From contig QXPY01000012.1 in NCBI GenBank assembly GCA_003583745.1, forward strand, positions 145,128 through 209,127: DNA of 64,000 nucleotides, written 5' to 3'. Position numbers and translations under genes: made by a program. This DNA is from Rhodocyclales bacterium GT-UBC (GTDB taxonomy: Bacteria > Pseudomonadota > Gammaproteobacteria > Burkholderiales > Rhodocyclaceae). Below the pieces are notes generated by a model. The model was given only the letters and a program-made list of their open reading frames with translations, ran no database searches and was not told where the DNA came from. Positions 48,881 to 57,241 of this stretch are shown here, one piece after another (positions within the stretch are counted from its first letter, which is position 1; the number at the start of each line of letters is the position of its first letter).

Positions 48881-49555
48881 ATGACCGCCAACACCATCAC
48901 CGAACAACTGACCGCCGCCGGCCGCGCCATCGAGCACGACTCCTTTGCCGTGATCGACGCCGAAGCCGGCCCGCACGACTACAGCGCCGAACAATGGCCG
49001 CTGGTCCGCCGCATGATCCACGCCAACGCCGACTTCGAGTTCAACGGTCTGACCGCCTTCCACCCGGACGCCATGCGCGCCGGCTTCCAGGCCGTACTGC
49101 GCGGCAACACGCCGATCGTCGCCGATGTCGAGATGATCTGCGTCGGGCTGTCGAAGCCGCGCCTGGCCCACTTCGGCCTGAGCACCCACCACTACATTTC
49201 CGACCCGGACGTGATCGAGGCGGCCAAGGCGGCCGACACCACCCGCGCCGTGCAGGCCATGCGCAAGGCACAACGGCTGGGCAAGCTCGACGGTGCCATC
49301 GTCGGCATCGGCAACGCGCCGACCGCGCTGATCGAACTGGTCCGCCTGATCCGCGAGGAAGGCGTGCGCCCGGCGCTGGTCGTCGCCATGCCGGTCGGCT
49401 TCGTCTCGGCGGCCGAGTCGAAGGACCTGATGATGACGGTCGACGAAGTGCCCTGGGTCGCCATCAAGGGGCGCAAGGGCGGCTCGACCCTGGTCGTCGC
49501 GGCGATCCACGCCATGCTGTCGCTGGCCGAAGCCGAACAGAACAAGGCCGCCTGA
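48881..49555 (+). CDS. cbiC: Precorrin-8X methylmutase
   Basis: A 224-residue CbiC/CobH that moves the C11 methyl group to C12, giving hydrogenobyrinate or its cobalt form cobyrinate. Typical segments are the RMIHANADFEF block with the catalytic His, NTPIVADVEMICVGL and IVGIGNAPTALIEL. It lies 6 bp after cbiX in the operon. Confidence 0.95.
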   Translation: MTANTITEQLTAAGRAIEHDSFAVIDAEAGPHDYSAEQWPLVRRMIHANADFEFNGLTAFHPDAMRAGFQAVLRGNTPIVADVEMICVGLSKPRLAHFGLSTHHYISDPDVIEAAKAADTTRAVQAMRKAQRLGKLDGAIVGIGNAPTALIELVRLIREEGVRPALVVAMPVGFVSAAESKDLMMTVDEVPWVAIKGRKGGSTLVVAAIHAMLSLAEAEQNKAA

Positions 49556-49561
49556 AGCAGC

Positions 49562-49873
49562 ATGCAGCCAGCCACGACGCCCCAACCGCCTTATTTCGCC
49601 GTGATCTTCACCTCCGTTCGCACTGCGGGCGATAACGGCTACGGCGCCACCGCCCAGGCCATGGTCGACCTGGCGGCAGCGCAGCCGGGCTTTCTCGGCC
49701 TCGAATCGGCCCGCCAGGAACTCGGCATCACGGTCTCCTACTGGCAAAGCGAAGCGGCGATCCTGGCCTGGAAAAACCAGGTCGATCACCGTGCCGCCAT
49801 GCTGCGCGCCAAGGACTGGTATCGCCATTTCCGCGTCCGCGTTGCCCGGGTCGAGCGCGAATATGGCTACTGA
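49562..49873 (+). CDS. ABM-like (dimeric alpha/beta barrel) protein in the cob operon
   Basis: A 103-residue protein resembling the antibiotic biosynthesis monooxygenase-like fold: YFAVIFTSVR, AAQPGFLGLESAR and the SYWQSEAAILAWKNQVDHRAA helix. Members include heme-degrading and cofactor-free oxygenases but many are uncharacterised. It is placed between cbiC and cbiD with 6- and 12-bp gaps, so it is expressed with the corrin enzymes. A link to tetrapyrrole chemistry is inferred only from position. Confidence 0.75.
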   Translation: MQPATTPQPPYFAVIFTSVRTAGDNGYGATAQAMVDLAAAQPGFLGLESARQELGITVSYWQSEAAILAWKNQVDHRAAMLRAKDWYRHFRVRVARVEREYGY

Positions 49874-49885
49874 GCGCATCCGGCC

Positions 49886-51082
49886 ATGACCGACCCGTCC
49901 CCCATTCCGGAAGCCAGCGCCAAGGTCCGCAAGGGCGACGGCAAGCGCGAACGCGGCAACCGCACCGGCTTCACCACCGGCGCCTGCTCGGCGGCGGCGG
50001 CGCGGGCCGCCACCCTCGGCCTGCTGCTCAACGAAGTCCCGGAGCAGATCGTCAGCCGCCTGCCCAATGGCAGCGAGGTCAGCTTCGCGGTCTGCGAGGG
50101 CTGCGTCGAAGAGGTGGCCGGCACCGCCCACGCCGTGGTGATCAAGGATGCCGGCGACGACCCGGACGCCACCCACGGCGCCCACATCACCGCCGATGTC
50201 CGCATCCTGCCGCATCGCACCGGCGAGATCGTGCTCAAGGGCGGCTTCGGGGTCGGGGTCGTCACCAAGGCCGGCCTCGGCCTGGAAGTCGGCGGGCCGG
50301 CGATCAACCCGGTGCCGCAACGCAACATCCGCGACAACGTGCGTGCCGTGGCCGGCGAACTGCTCGACCACGACGGCCTGGAAGTGACGATCTCGGTGCC
50401 GGGCGGCGACGAAATGGCCAAGAAGACCCTCAACGCCCGGCTCGGCATCCTCGGCGGCATCTCCATCCTCGGCACCACCGGCATCGTCCGTCCCTATTCG
50501 ACCGCCGCCTTCCGGGCCAGCGTCATCCAGGCGGTCGATGTCGCAGCCAAGCAGGGGCAAACCAGCGTCGTCTTCACTACCGGCGGCCGGACCGAAAAGT
50601 TCGCCATGCGCCAGCTGCCGGAACTCGACGAATCCTGCTTCGTGCAGATGGGCGACTTCGTCAAGGCCGCCTTCAGCAGCGCCATCAAGCGCCAGCTGCC
50701 ACGGGTCTACATCGGCGCCATGGTCGGCAAGCTGACCAAGATGTGCCAGGGGCTGGCCGTCACCCACGCCTGGAAAGCCGAGGTCGACCGCGACATCCTC
50801 GCCGACTCGGCGCGCGAAGTCGGCGCCCCGGCCGATCTGGTCGAAGAAATCCGCGCCGCCGAAACCGCCCGTTTCGCCGCCGAACGCCTGGCCGGCCTCG
50901 GGCTGGCCGAAGCCTTCCACCGCCAGTTGGCCAAGAAGGCCATCCGCAGCCTGAAAGGCATGTACCCCGGCGCTTACCAACTCAGCGTGCTGGTCTGCGA
51001 TTTCGACGGCAATTTCATCTGCCGCGTCGATCAGGCCGAGGCGCTTCACGCATCATCCGAACAGGAGAAGCATCATGATTGA
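49886..51082 (+). CDS. cbiD: Cobalt-precorrin-5B C1-methyltransferase
   Basis: A 398-residue CbiD, which methylates C1 in the anaerobic-type pathway and does not share the usual tetrapyrrole methylase fold. The hallmark RTGFTTGACSAAAARAA is at about residues 29-45, with GILGGISILGTTGIVRPYS later. The ATG at 49886 is favoured. Together with CbiX and CbiG it indicates the cobalt-early route. It overlaps the VOC gene by 8 bp. Confidence 0.96.
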   Translation: MTDPSPIPEASAKVRKGDGKRERGNRTGFTTGACSAAAARAATLGLLLNEVPEQIVSRLPNGSEVSFAVCEGCVEEVAGTAHAVVIKDAGDDPDATHGAHITADVRILPHRTGEIVLKGGFGVGVVTKAGLGLEVGGPAINPVPQRNIRDNVRAVAGELLDHDGLEVTISVPGGDEMAKKTLNARLGILGGISILGTTGIVRPYSTAAFRASVIQAVDVAAKQGQTSVVFTTGGRTEKFAMRQLPELDESCFVQMGDFVKAAFSSAIKRQLPRVYIGAMVGKLTKMCQGLAVTHAWKAEVDRDILADSAREVGAPADLVEEIRAAETARFAAERLAGLGLAEAFHRQLAKKAIRSLKGMYPGAYQLSVLVCDFDGNFICRVDQAEALHASSEQEKHHD

Positions 51083-51461
51083 CCATACCGGTGTCGTCGT
51101 CAGCGACTTCGAACTGAGCCAGCGCTTCTACCGCCTTGCCCTGGCCCCGCTCGGCTACCAGTTGCTGATGGCACTGTCCGCCGCCGAAACCGGCCACACC
51201 GACGTTGCCGGCTTCGGCGAGCCGCCCAAGCCCGACTTCTGGATCAGCCGGGGCATCGCCAACTTTCCGGCGGTTCATGTCGCTTTCCGCGCCAACAGCC
51301 GGGCCGCAGTCGATGCCTTCTACCGCGCCGCGCTGGCGGCAGGCGGCACCGACAACGGCGCCCCCGGCCTGCGCCCGCATTACCACGCCGACTACTACGG
51401 CGCCTTCGTGCTCGACCCCGACGGCCACAACATCGAGGCGGTATGCCACACCCGGCCATGA
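51075..51461 (+). CDS. VOC-family (glyoxalase/dioxygenase-fold) protein
   Basis: A 128-residue vicinal-oxygen-chelate protein: MIDHTGVVVSDFELSQRFY, HVAFRANSRAAVDAFYRAAL and YYGAFVLDPDGHNIEAV. The metal-type residues His4 and Glu near the C-terminus (HNIEAV) are kept. It may be a lyase, dioxygenase or binding protein; the substrate is unknown. It overlaps cbiD (8 bp) and cbiET (4 bp), so it is translated with them. Confidence 0.85.
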   Translation: MIDHTGVVVSDFELSQRFYRLALAPLGYQLLMALSAAETGHTDVAGFGEPPKPDFWISRGIANFPAVHVAFRANSRAAVDAFYRAALAAGGTDNGAPGLRPHYHADYYGAFVLDPDGHNIEAVCHTRP

Positions 51462-52753
51462 AACAGGACAAGGCCACCACCCTGCTCGGCATCCTCGACG
51501 ACGGCTGGGCCGGGCTGGGTGACGAGGCCCGCCGACGCCTCGCCGGTGCCGACCTGGTGATCGGCGCCGGACGCACGCTCGACCTGGTCCGCCCCCACCT
51601 CGCGGCCGATGCCGAGGTGCAGGACATGGACGGACGGCTCGTCCAGGTGCCGGGCTGGATCAGCGCCGCCCGCAGCGCCGGCCGCTCGGTCGTCGCGCTG
51701 GCCACCGGCGACCCGCTCTGCCACGGCATCGCCAGCTGGCTGACCGGCAAGCTGGGCGGCGACGGCTTCACCGTCATTCCCGCCGTGTCCACGCTGCAAC
51801 TGGCCTTCGCCCGCTTCAAGACGCCCTGGCAGGACGTCCGCATTTCCACCTGCCACAGCGCCGACGCCGGCGAATGGCAGTCCGGCGCCACGCCCGAACA
51901 CGGCCTCTACAAGCTGATGCGCGACATCGCCCTGCATCGCCGCGTCGCGCTGTTCACCGGCCCGGAGAACGATCCGGCCCGTCTGGCGCGGGCGCTGCTC
52001 GCCGCCGGTTACGGCGACGAGACCCGGCTGTCGGTGGCCTGCCGCCTGTGCCTGCCGGACGAACTGATCCTGCGCGACCTGACGCTGCTCGATGCCTCGC
52101 TGATGCTCTTCCCGCAACCCAACGTCGTGCTGGTCGAGCGCCATGACGAGCGCCGCGAAGCCGGCTGGGGTCGTGAAGACGATGAGTACATCCAGCGCAC
52201 GCCGGAAAAGGGCCTGATCACCAAGCAGGAAGCTCGCGCCCTGTCCCTCGCCAAGCTGCGCCTGGCTCCCGACGCCATCGTCTGGGACATCGGCGCCGGC
52301 TCCGGCTCGGTCGGCCTGGAAGCTGCCCGGCTGGCGCCGCACGGCCACGTCTGGGCAATCGAAAAGAACGCCGCCGACGCCGCCAATGCGCGGGCCAATG
52401 CCGAACGTTTCCGCATCGGCAACTACACGCTGTGCGAAGGCAAGGCTCCGGCGCGGCTCGATACCTGGCCCGATCCGGACGCCGTCTTCATCGGCGGCTC
52501 GGGCGGCGAACTGGCAGCACTCATCGAGCTGATCCTCGGCCGCCTGAAACCGGGCGGCCGGCTGGTGATGAACTTCGTCACCCTCGAAAACCTCGCCAGC
52601 GCAACGAACACGCTACAGGCGCTCGGCGCCGGCTGGGACGTGGTGCAACTGCAAGCCAGCCGCAGCCAGCCCATTCTCGACATGCACCGGATGGCGGCGC
52701 AGAACCCGGTGTGGATCGTCACCGGATGGCATCAAACCAAGGAAAACACATGA
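51458..52753 (+). CDS. cobL: Bifunctional precorrin-6B C5,15-methyltransferase/C12-decarboxylase
   Basis: A 431-residue CbiE-CbiT fusion (CobL type). The N-terminal half (about 8-220) is the C5-methylating CbiE tetrapyrrole methylase (LATGDPLCHGIASWL, VIPAVSTLQLAFAR). The C-terminal half (about 240-425) is the class I methyltransferase CbiT (WDIGAGSGSVGLEAARLAP) that methylates C15 and decarboxylates C12. ATG 51458 overlaps the VOC stop by 4 bp; an ATG at 51443 is also possible. Confidence 0.95.
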   Translation: MKQDKATTLLGILDDGWAGLGDEARRRLAGADLVIGAGRTLDLVRPHLAADAEVQDMDGRLVQVPGWISAARSAGRSVVALATGDPLCHGIASWLTGKLGGDGFTVIPAVSTLQLAFARFKTPWQDVRISTCHSADAGEWQSGATPEHGLYKLMRDIALHRRVALFTGPENDPARLARALLAAGYGDETRLSVACRLCLPDELILRDLTLLDASLMLFPQPNVVLVERHDERREAGWGREDDEYIQRTPEKGLITKQEARALSLAKLRLAPDAIVWDIGAGSGSVGLEAARLAPHGHVWAIEKNAADAANARANAERFRIGNYTLCEGKAPARLDTWPDPDAVFIGGSGGELAALIELILGRLKPGGRLVMNFVTLENLASATNTLQALGAGWDVVQLQASRSQPILDMHRMAAQNPVWIVTGWHQTKENT

Positions 52754-53544
52754 CTGAAGCAAACGGCGCCCAAGCGCGCTACGGCAAGCTGATCGGCGCC
52801 TCGCTCGGGCCCGGCGACCCCGAACTGATCACCCGCCGCGCCTGGGCCGCCCTGCAATCCGGCGCCCGCTGGCTGTACCCGGTGAAGAAAGCCGAGGAAT
52901 CCTCCTACGCGCTGTCCATCGTCGAACGCGGCGGCATCGCCATCCCGGCCGACGCCGTCGAACTGGTTTTCCCGATGACCCGCGACGCCGACATTCTGGC
53001 CAAGGCCTGGGTGCGTGCCGCGCAACAAACCGTCGAACTGCTCGCCGAAGGCCGCGACCTGGTCTTCCTGGTCGAAGGCGACGCCTCGACCTTCGCCACT
53101 TTCGGCCACCTCGCCCGCGTCGTCCGCGAACTGGTGCCGCAGGTCGACGTGGAAACCATCCCCGGCGTCTCCTCCTTTGCGGCCGCCGCCGCCACCACCG
53201 GCACGACGCTGGCCGAGGAAGACGAGACCTTCGCCATCATCCCCGCCGCCTACGGGGTCACAGTCATCGACCACCTGCTCGACGAGTTCGACACCCTGGC
53301 CCTGCTCAAGGTAAAACCGCTGGTCGATGAAATCCTCGACCTGCTCGAACGCCGCGACCTGCTCGCCAGCACCGTCTTCATCGAAAAGGTCGGCTCGCCG
53401 GAAGAACGCGTCGTGCGCGACGTCGCCAGCCTGCGCGGCAGCAAGGTCAACTACCTGTCGCTGCTGCTGGTGCAGAACCCGAAGCGGGTGCGCGGCGAAC
53501 TGCGCCGCGGTTGCCGCAAGCGCCAGGAGCAGGCCCATGTCTGA
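52750..53544 (+). CDS. cobI: Precorrin-2 C20-methyltransferase
   Basis: A 264-residue tetrapyrrole methylase of the CbiL/CobI type: GKLIGASLGPGDPELITRRAW, LVEGDASTFATFGHL and ETIPGVSSFAAAAATTGTTLAEEDE are diagnostic of the C20 enzyme. With CbiX present, the substrate is probably cobalt-factor II. The start overlaps the cobL stop by 4 bp, and the 3' end overlaps the GNAT gene by 8 bp. Confidence 0.95.
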   Translation: MTEANGAQARYGKLIGASLGPGDPELITRRAWAALQSGARWLYPVKKAEESSYALSIVERGGIAIPADAVELVFPMTRDADILAKAWVRAAQQTVELLAEGRDLVFLVEGDASTFATFGHLARVVRELVPQVDVETIPGVSSFAAAAATTGTTLAEEDETFAIIPAAYGVTVIDHLLDEFDTLALLKVKPLVDEILDLLERRDLLASTVFIEKVGSPEERVVRDVASLRGSKVNYLSLLLVQNPKRVRGELRRGCRKRQEQAHV

Positions 53545-54010
53545 ACACATCCGCCCCTGCACGCCTGCCGACGCCGAAGCGATGGCGGCGCTGGCCGGCA
53601 GCCTGGCCCATTACTTCGTCGGCGATCCCGGTGCGGCCAGCGTCCAGTCCTTCCTGGCGACGTTCCGGCCGGCCGCCATGGCCGAACTGCTGGCCAAGCC
53701 GGATTTCCTCTGCCTGGCAGCCGAAGCGGAAGGACGACTGCTCGGCCTGATCACGCTGCACCGGCCGGCCCATGTGCACCACCTGTTCGTCAGCCCGGAT
53801 GCGCATCGGCGCGGCATCGCCCGTGCCCTGTGGCAGGCCATCCAGCCGGCCTTGCCGGCGGCGACGCCGGTCACCGTCAATTCGTCCGAGTTCGCCGTCG
53901 CGGTCTATCAACGCCTCGGCTTCGTCGCCAGTGCCGGGGTACAGGAACGCAATGGCGTGCGCTATGTGCCGATGCGTCTGACGCTGGGCTTGACGGAGGC
54001 GGAGGCATGA
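53537..54010 (+). CDS. GNAT-family acetyltransferase
   Basis: A 157-residue acetyl-CoA-dependent N-acetyltransferase fold protein: acetyl-CoA loop in VSPDAHRRGIARALWQAI, and the C-terminal YQRLGFVASAGVQERNGVRYVPM. The substrate is unknown. It overlaps cobI by 8 bp and cbiG by 4 bp, so it is fully embedded in the corrin operon. Its relation to the pathway is not obvious. Confidence 0.88.
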   Translation: MSEHIRPCTPADAEAMAALAGSLAHYFVGDPGAASVQSFLATFRPAAMAELLAKPDFLCLAAEAEGRLLGLITLHRPAHVHHLFVSPDAHRRGIARALWQAIQPALPAATPVTVNSSEFAVAVYQRLGFVASAGVQERNGVRYVPMRLTLGLTEAEA

Positions 54011-54750
54011 GAATCGCCGTCGTCTCCATCACCCGACATGGCATTGCGCTGGCCGGCCAAGTCATCGCCGCACTGCCCGGCGCCCAGCTCTACGCCCCGG
54101 AGAAATTCGCCGCCGAAGCCGAACTGGCCGCGCCGGGCGCCAGCCACGCCTATGCCGGCAAGGTCGGCGACCAGGTACCGGCGCTGTTCGCCGCTTTCGA
54201 CGGTCTCGTCTGCATCGTCTCGCTCGGCGCCATCGTCCGCCTGATCGCCCCCCACCTCAAAGGCAAGGAAGTCGACCCGGCGGTGGTCGTCATCGACGAA
54301 GCCGGCAAGTTCGCCATCCCGGTGCTCTCCGGCCACCTCGGCGGCGCCAACGCCCTGGCCGGTCATCTCGCCACCGCGCTCGGCGCCCAGGCCGTGCTGA
54401 CCACGGCATCCGACGCCCGCCAGACCATCGGCGTGGACCTGCTCGGCCGCGAACTGGGTTGGACCTTCGAGGCAACGCACGAAGAACTGGTCCGGGTCAG
54501 CGCCGCCATGGTCAACGACGACGCGATCGCCCTGGTCCAGGAGGCCGGTGCCACCGACTGGTGGAGCGGCCACGCCAACGGCCGCAGCGGCCCCCTGCCG
54601 CCCAATGTCACCTGTTTCGACCGACTCGAAGCCGTCGACATCGCATCCTACGCCGCCGTGCTGTGGATCAGCCGGCGCAGCATGCCGGCCGACTACGCGG
54701 CCAAACTGGCCGGGCGCCAGGTGACCTACCGCCCGCCGGCGGAAAACTGA
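54007..54750 (+). CDS. cbiG: CbiG N-terminal and central domains (separate gene)
   Basis: A 247-residue protein matching the N-terminal and middle parts of cobalt-precorrin-5A hydrolase CbiG, which opens the lactone and releases C20 as acetaldehyde. Blocks: SLGAIVRLIAPHLKGKEVDPAVVVIDE and ISVLSGHLGGAN-like VLSGHLGGANALAGHLA, TTASDARQTIGVD. The C-terminal domain (CbiG_C/CobE) is absent here but is encoded at 55072 after a 321-bp repeat-like gap. The start overlaps the GNAT stop by 4 bp. Confidence 0.9.
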   Translation: MRIAVVSITRHGIALAGQVIAALPGAQLYAPEKFAAEAELAAPGASHAYAGKVGDQVPALFAAFDGLVCIVSLGAIVRLIAPHLKGKEVDPAVVVIDEAGKFAIPVLSGHLGGANALAGHLATALGAQAVLTTASDARQTIGVDLLGRELGWTFEATHEELVRVSAAMVNDDAIALVQEAGATDWWSGHANGRSGPLPPNVTCFDRLEAVDIASYAAVLWISRRSMPADYAAKLAGRQVTYRPPAEN

Positions 54751-55071
54751 AATGGCTTTCGGAACGCCATTTTTCGCGCCCAAGGTGAAGGCGGCGCGCC
54801 CTTCCTCCCCTTCGCGAGCGCCGAGCAGCGCAGACCGGTCGGGGGCAGTCGGCGAGCAATGTTTGAGCCGCAGGCGAGTTTTGCGAGCCGCCCGACCGGG
54901 CGAGCAGCACAGGGAAGCGGGCCATCGGCCCGGCGCGAACGCAGGGGTCGCCTTTCTTTGCGTACTTTCTTTGGCGAAGCAAAGAAAGTGCGACGCCGCG
55001 CCACGGCGGAAAGCGCTCGCCAAGCACGCGCCGCACGTCTTGTCTGCGCCAGCGGGAAAGCGAGGCAGACA
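54751..55071. repeat. Intergenic dispersed-repeat-like element inside the cob operon
   Basis: A 321-bp gap between the two halves of cbiG. It holds a perfect 10-bp inverted repeat ACTTTCTTTG-GCGAAG-CAAAGAAAGT (54964-54989) preceded by GGTCGCCTTTCTTTGCGTA, and earlier GC-rich mirrored pieces. This CTTTCTTTG/CAAAGAAAG element is one I recognise as a recurring intergenic repeat in many beta- and gammaproteobacteria. No convincing gene is inside, although open frames exist. Whether it is mobile, or a processing or termination signal, is unknown. Confidence 0.65.
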
Positions 55072-55467
55072 ATGAAAATCACCCTCGGCCTCGGCTGCGA
55101 CCGTGGCACCCCGGCCAGCACCATCGAACAATGCATCGCCGAGGCGCTGGCCGCCTGCGGGGCGACGCTGGAGGATGTCTGGGCGGTGGCGAGCATCGAC
55201 CTCAAGGCCGACGAAGCCGGCCTCCTGCACGTGATTGCCGCCCATCACTGGCCCAGCCTGTTCTACCCGGCGGCAGTACTGGCCGAAGTCGCCGTACCGC
55301 ACCCGTCGGAAACCGTCCGCAAGTACACCGGCACGCCCTCGGTCTCCGAGGCGGCGGCGCTGCTCGCGGCCAAGACCGACCAGACCCAACTGCTGGTCGA
55401 AAAACACAAGTTGCGCGGCCCGGACGGGCGCAACGCCACTGTCTCCATAGCGAGGATGCCCCAATGA
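55072..55467 (+). CDS. CbiG C-terminal domain / CobE-like protein
   Basis: A 131-residue protein matching the CbiG C-terminal (CobE-like) domain: LGLGCDRGTPASTIEQCIAEAL, VASIDLKADEAGLLHV, and GTPSVSEAAALLAA, which is the characteristic serine-rich family motif. Together with the gene at 54007 it reconstitutes a full CbiG. The ATG at 55072 follows GAGGCAGACA. The gene overlaps cobJ by 4 bp. Confidence 0.88.
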   Translation: MKITLGLGCDRGTPASTIEQCIAEALAACGATLEDVWAVASIDLKADEAGLLHVIAAHHWPSLFYPAAVLAEVAVPHPSETVRKYTGTPSVSEAAALLAAKTDQTQLLVEKHKLRGPDGRNATVSIARMPQ

Positions 55468-56450
55468 ACGCTCCAGAAACCCTCATCAAAACCGGCAAGA
55501 TCATGCTCGTCGGCCTCGGCCCGGGCAGCAACGACCACCTGACGGCACGCGCCCGTGCCGCCATTGCCGAAGCCGACACCATCATCGGCTACGTCACCTA
55601 CATCCGCCTGGTCGCCGACCTGGTGGCCGGCAAGGAGGTGATCAAGAAGTCGATGACCGAGGAACTCGACCGCGCCATCGAAGCCCTCGACCGCGCCCGC
55701 CAGGGCAAGAAGGTGGCGCTGATTTCCTCGGGCGATGCCGGCGTCTATGGCATGGCCGGGCCGACCTTCGAAGTGCTGTTCCAGGCCGGCTGGACGCCCG
55801 ATTCGGACATCGAAGTCGAGATCGTGCCCGGCGCCTCGGCGCTCAACACCTGTGCCGCGCTGGTCGGCGCCCCGCTGACCCACGACTTCTGCGCCATTTC
55901 GCTGTCCGACCTGCTGACGCCGTGGCCGACCATCGCCCGCCGCCTCGACGCGGTGGCCTATGCCGATTTCGTCGTCGCCCTCTACAACCCGAAGAGCGGC
56001 CGGCGCACACAACAGATTGTCGAGGCGCAGCGCCTCTTCCTGCGCCACCGCGATCCGCAGACGCCGGTCGCCATCGTCAAGTCAGGCTACCGGCCGAAAC
56101 AGCGTATCGAATTCACCACCCTCGACAAGATGGCCGAAGCCGACATCGGCATGCTGTCGACGGTGCTGATCGGCAATTCCAACACCTTCATCAAGCACGG
56201 TCTGATGGTGACGCCGCGCGGTTATGCCAACAAGTACGCGGTCGAGGCCGGCGAGCGCAACACCCACGCCGGCGAACAAGCCGGCCGCTCGCTGTCGTCC
56301 GGCCTAAACGGCTGGATGGCGACGATCCAGGCAAGCGGCAAGAGCGCCGCCGAACTGGCCGCCGACTACCGCCTGCCGGAAGACTATATCGCTGCGGTGC
56401 TGGCCACCGAAGTGCCGGAAGAAGGCCAAGCCAACGAGGTGGAAGCATGA
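55464..56450 (+). CDS. cobJ: Precorrin-3B C17-methyltransferase with C-terminal extension
   Basis: A 328-residue CobJ/CbiH that methylates C17 and drives ring contraction. The methylase domain (about 12-255) has IMLVGLGPGSNDHLT, ISSGDAGVYGMAGP and VPGASALNTCAALVGAPLTHDFCAISLSD segments. The last 70 or so residues (after YANKYAVEAGERN) extend beyond the 250-residue core, with an Ala-rich helical segment and no Cys. Other CobJ/CbiH proteins carry C-terminal additions involved in ring contraction. It overlaps the ferredoxin gene by 4 bp. Confidence 0.94.
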   Translation: MNAPETLIKTGKIMLVGLGPGSNDHLTARARAAIAEADTIIGYVTYIRLVADLVAGKEVIKKSMTEELDRAIEALDRARQGKKVALISSGDAGVYGMAGPTFEVLFQAGWTPDSDIEVEIVPGASALNTCAALVGAPLTHDFCAISLSDLLTPWPTIARRLDAVAYADFVVALYNPKSGRRTQQIVEAQRLFLRHRDPQTPVAIVKSGYRPKQRIEFTTLDKMAEADIGMLSTVLIGNSNTFIKHGLMVTPRGYANKYAVEAGERNTHAGEQAGRSLSSGLNGWMATIQASGKSAAELAADYRLPEDYIAAVLATEVPEEGQANEVEA

Positions 56451-56788
56451 GCGAGGCGGTCAAGCCCAAGATCGGCGACTACAAGCGCCACCTGCTGGTC
56501 TGCACCGGCCCGCGCTGCACCGCCAACGGCGAATCGCAGGCGCTGTTCGACAGCCTCGGCGCCAAGCTCAAGGCAGCCGGGCTCGATGCCGGCGAGCTGC
56601 GCGTCAAGCGCTCCCGGGTTTCCTGCTTCGCCGCCTGCAAGGGCGGCCCGGTGATGTGCGTGCAGCCCGACGGCACCTGGTACTACAACGTCACCGACAC
56701 CAACATGGATCGCATCGTCGAAGATCATCTGAAAAACGGCGAAGTCGTCGCCGACCTGGTTTTCCATCAGGCCGCGCCAGCGTCTTGA
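56447..56788 (+). CDS. [2Fe-2S] ferredoxin (thioredoxin-like fold)
   Basis: A 113-residue Shethna-type ferredoxin. Cys19, Cys24, Cys60 and Cys64 (CTGPRC and CFAAC) are the expected ligands for a [2Fe-2S] cluster; Cys71 is extra. It ends the cob operon, coupled to cobJ by a 4-bp overlap. It may pass electrons to a corrin step (for example cobalt reduction or the precorrin-6A reduction whose gene is not in this cluster); that is inference from position. Confidence 0.9.
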   Translation: MSEAVKPKIGDYKRHLLVCTGPRCTANGESQALFDSLGAKLKAAGLDAGELRVKRSRVSCFAACKGGPVMCVQPDGTWYYNVTDTNMDRIVEDHLKNGEVVADLVFHQAAPAS

Positions 56789-56866
56789 TCGACCGGAATC
56801 GAGACAGGGAGAACTCAACGACGAGATAACGATGAATTGCCAGCCGGCATCGTCCGGCTGCAGTCA

Positions 56867-57105
56867 AGGCAACAGGTGCCCGGCATCGCAAGGTGCAGGG
56901 TGAAACGGGAACGGGGTGCGCGATGCAAAAGTTCGCAAAGCCCCGGCTGCCCCCGCAACGGTAAGTCAGTGCGGTGACATCACGGCGACTCGCAGCAGCC
57001 GCCAGCCACTGGCCGGAAACGTGGCATTGCCCAGGGCAATGCGCGCGAACCGGCCGGGAAGGCGATGCCACAAGACTGACCAGCCCGGAGACCGGCCTGT
57101 TGCTT
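56867..57105 (+). ncRNA. Cobalamin riboswitch upstream of the TonB receptor/PepSY genes
   Basis: The P1 stem is visible as GCAACAGG (56869-56876) with CCTGTTGC (57096-57103). Inside are GTGAAACGGGAA, the core GGCTGCCCCCGCAACGGTAAG and GACCAGCCCGGAGACCGGCC near the 3' end. It should repress the downstream uptake genes when B12 is plentiful. The 57106-57241 leader holds no gene. Confidence 0.96.
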
Positions 57106-57241
57106 CCTGCCATGGGGCCTGATCGCCGCATGGCGCCATGCAATTGACCGTCTGCGGGGTGCGGAGGGCTGCGTCAACACCATGCCGGAAGGCGTGCTGC
57201 GCAGCCATTCGCGTAGACGGCCCAACCCGGAGGTTAACACC

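Noticed and set aside
48539..51049. 836-residue minus-strand frame across cbiX to cbiD
   Set aside because: It spans several well-identified corrin genes and has no recognisable domain.
54752..55071. Open frames within the gap between the cbiG halves
   Set aside because: The translated strings are those that commonly arise from the CTTTCTTTG repeat; starts lack ribosome sites and no domain is visible.
57182..57241. ATG at 57182 as the start of the B12-regulated TonB receptor
   Set aside because: The ATG at 57242 has GGAGG at ideal spacing and yields a normal signal peptide; the longer N-terminus (many Arg) would be untypical.
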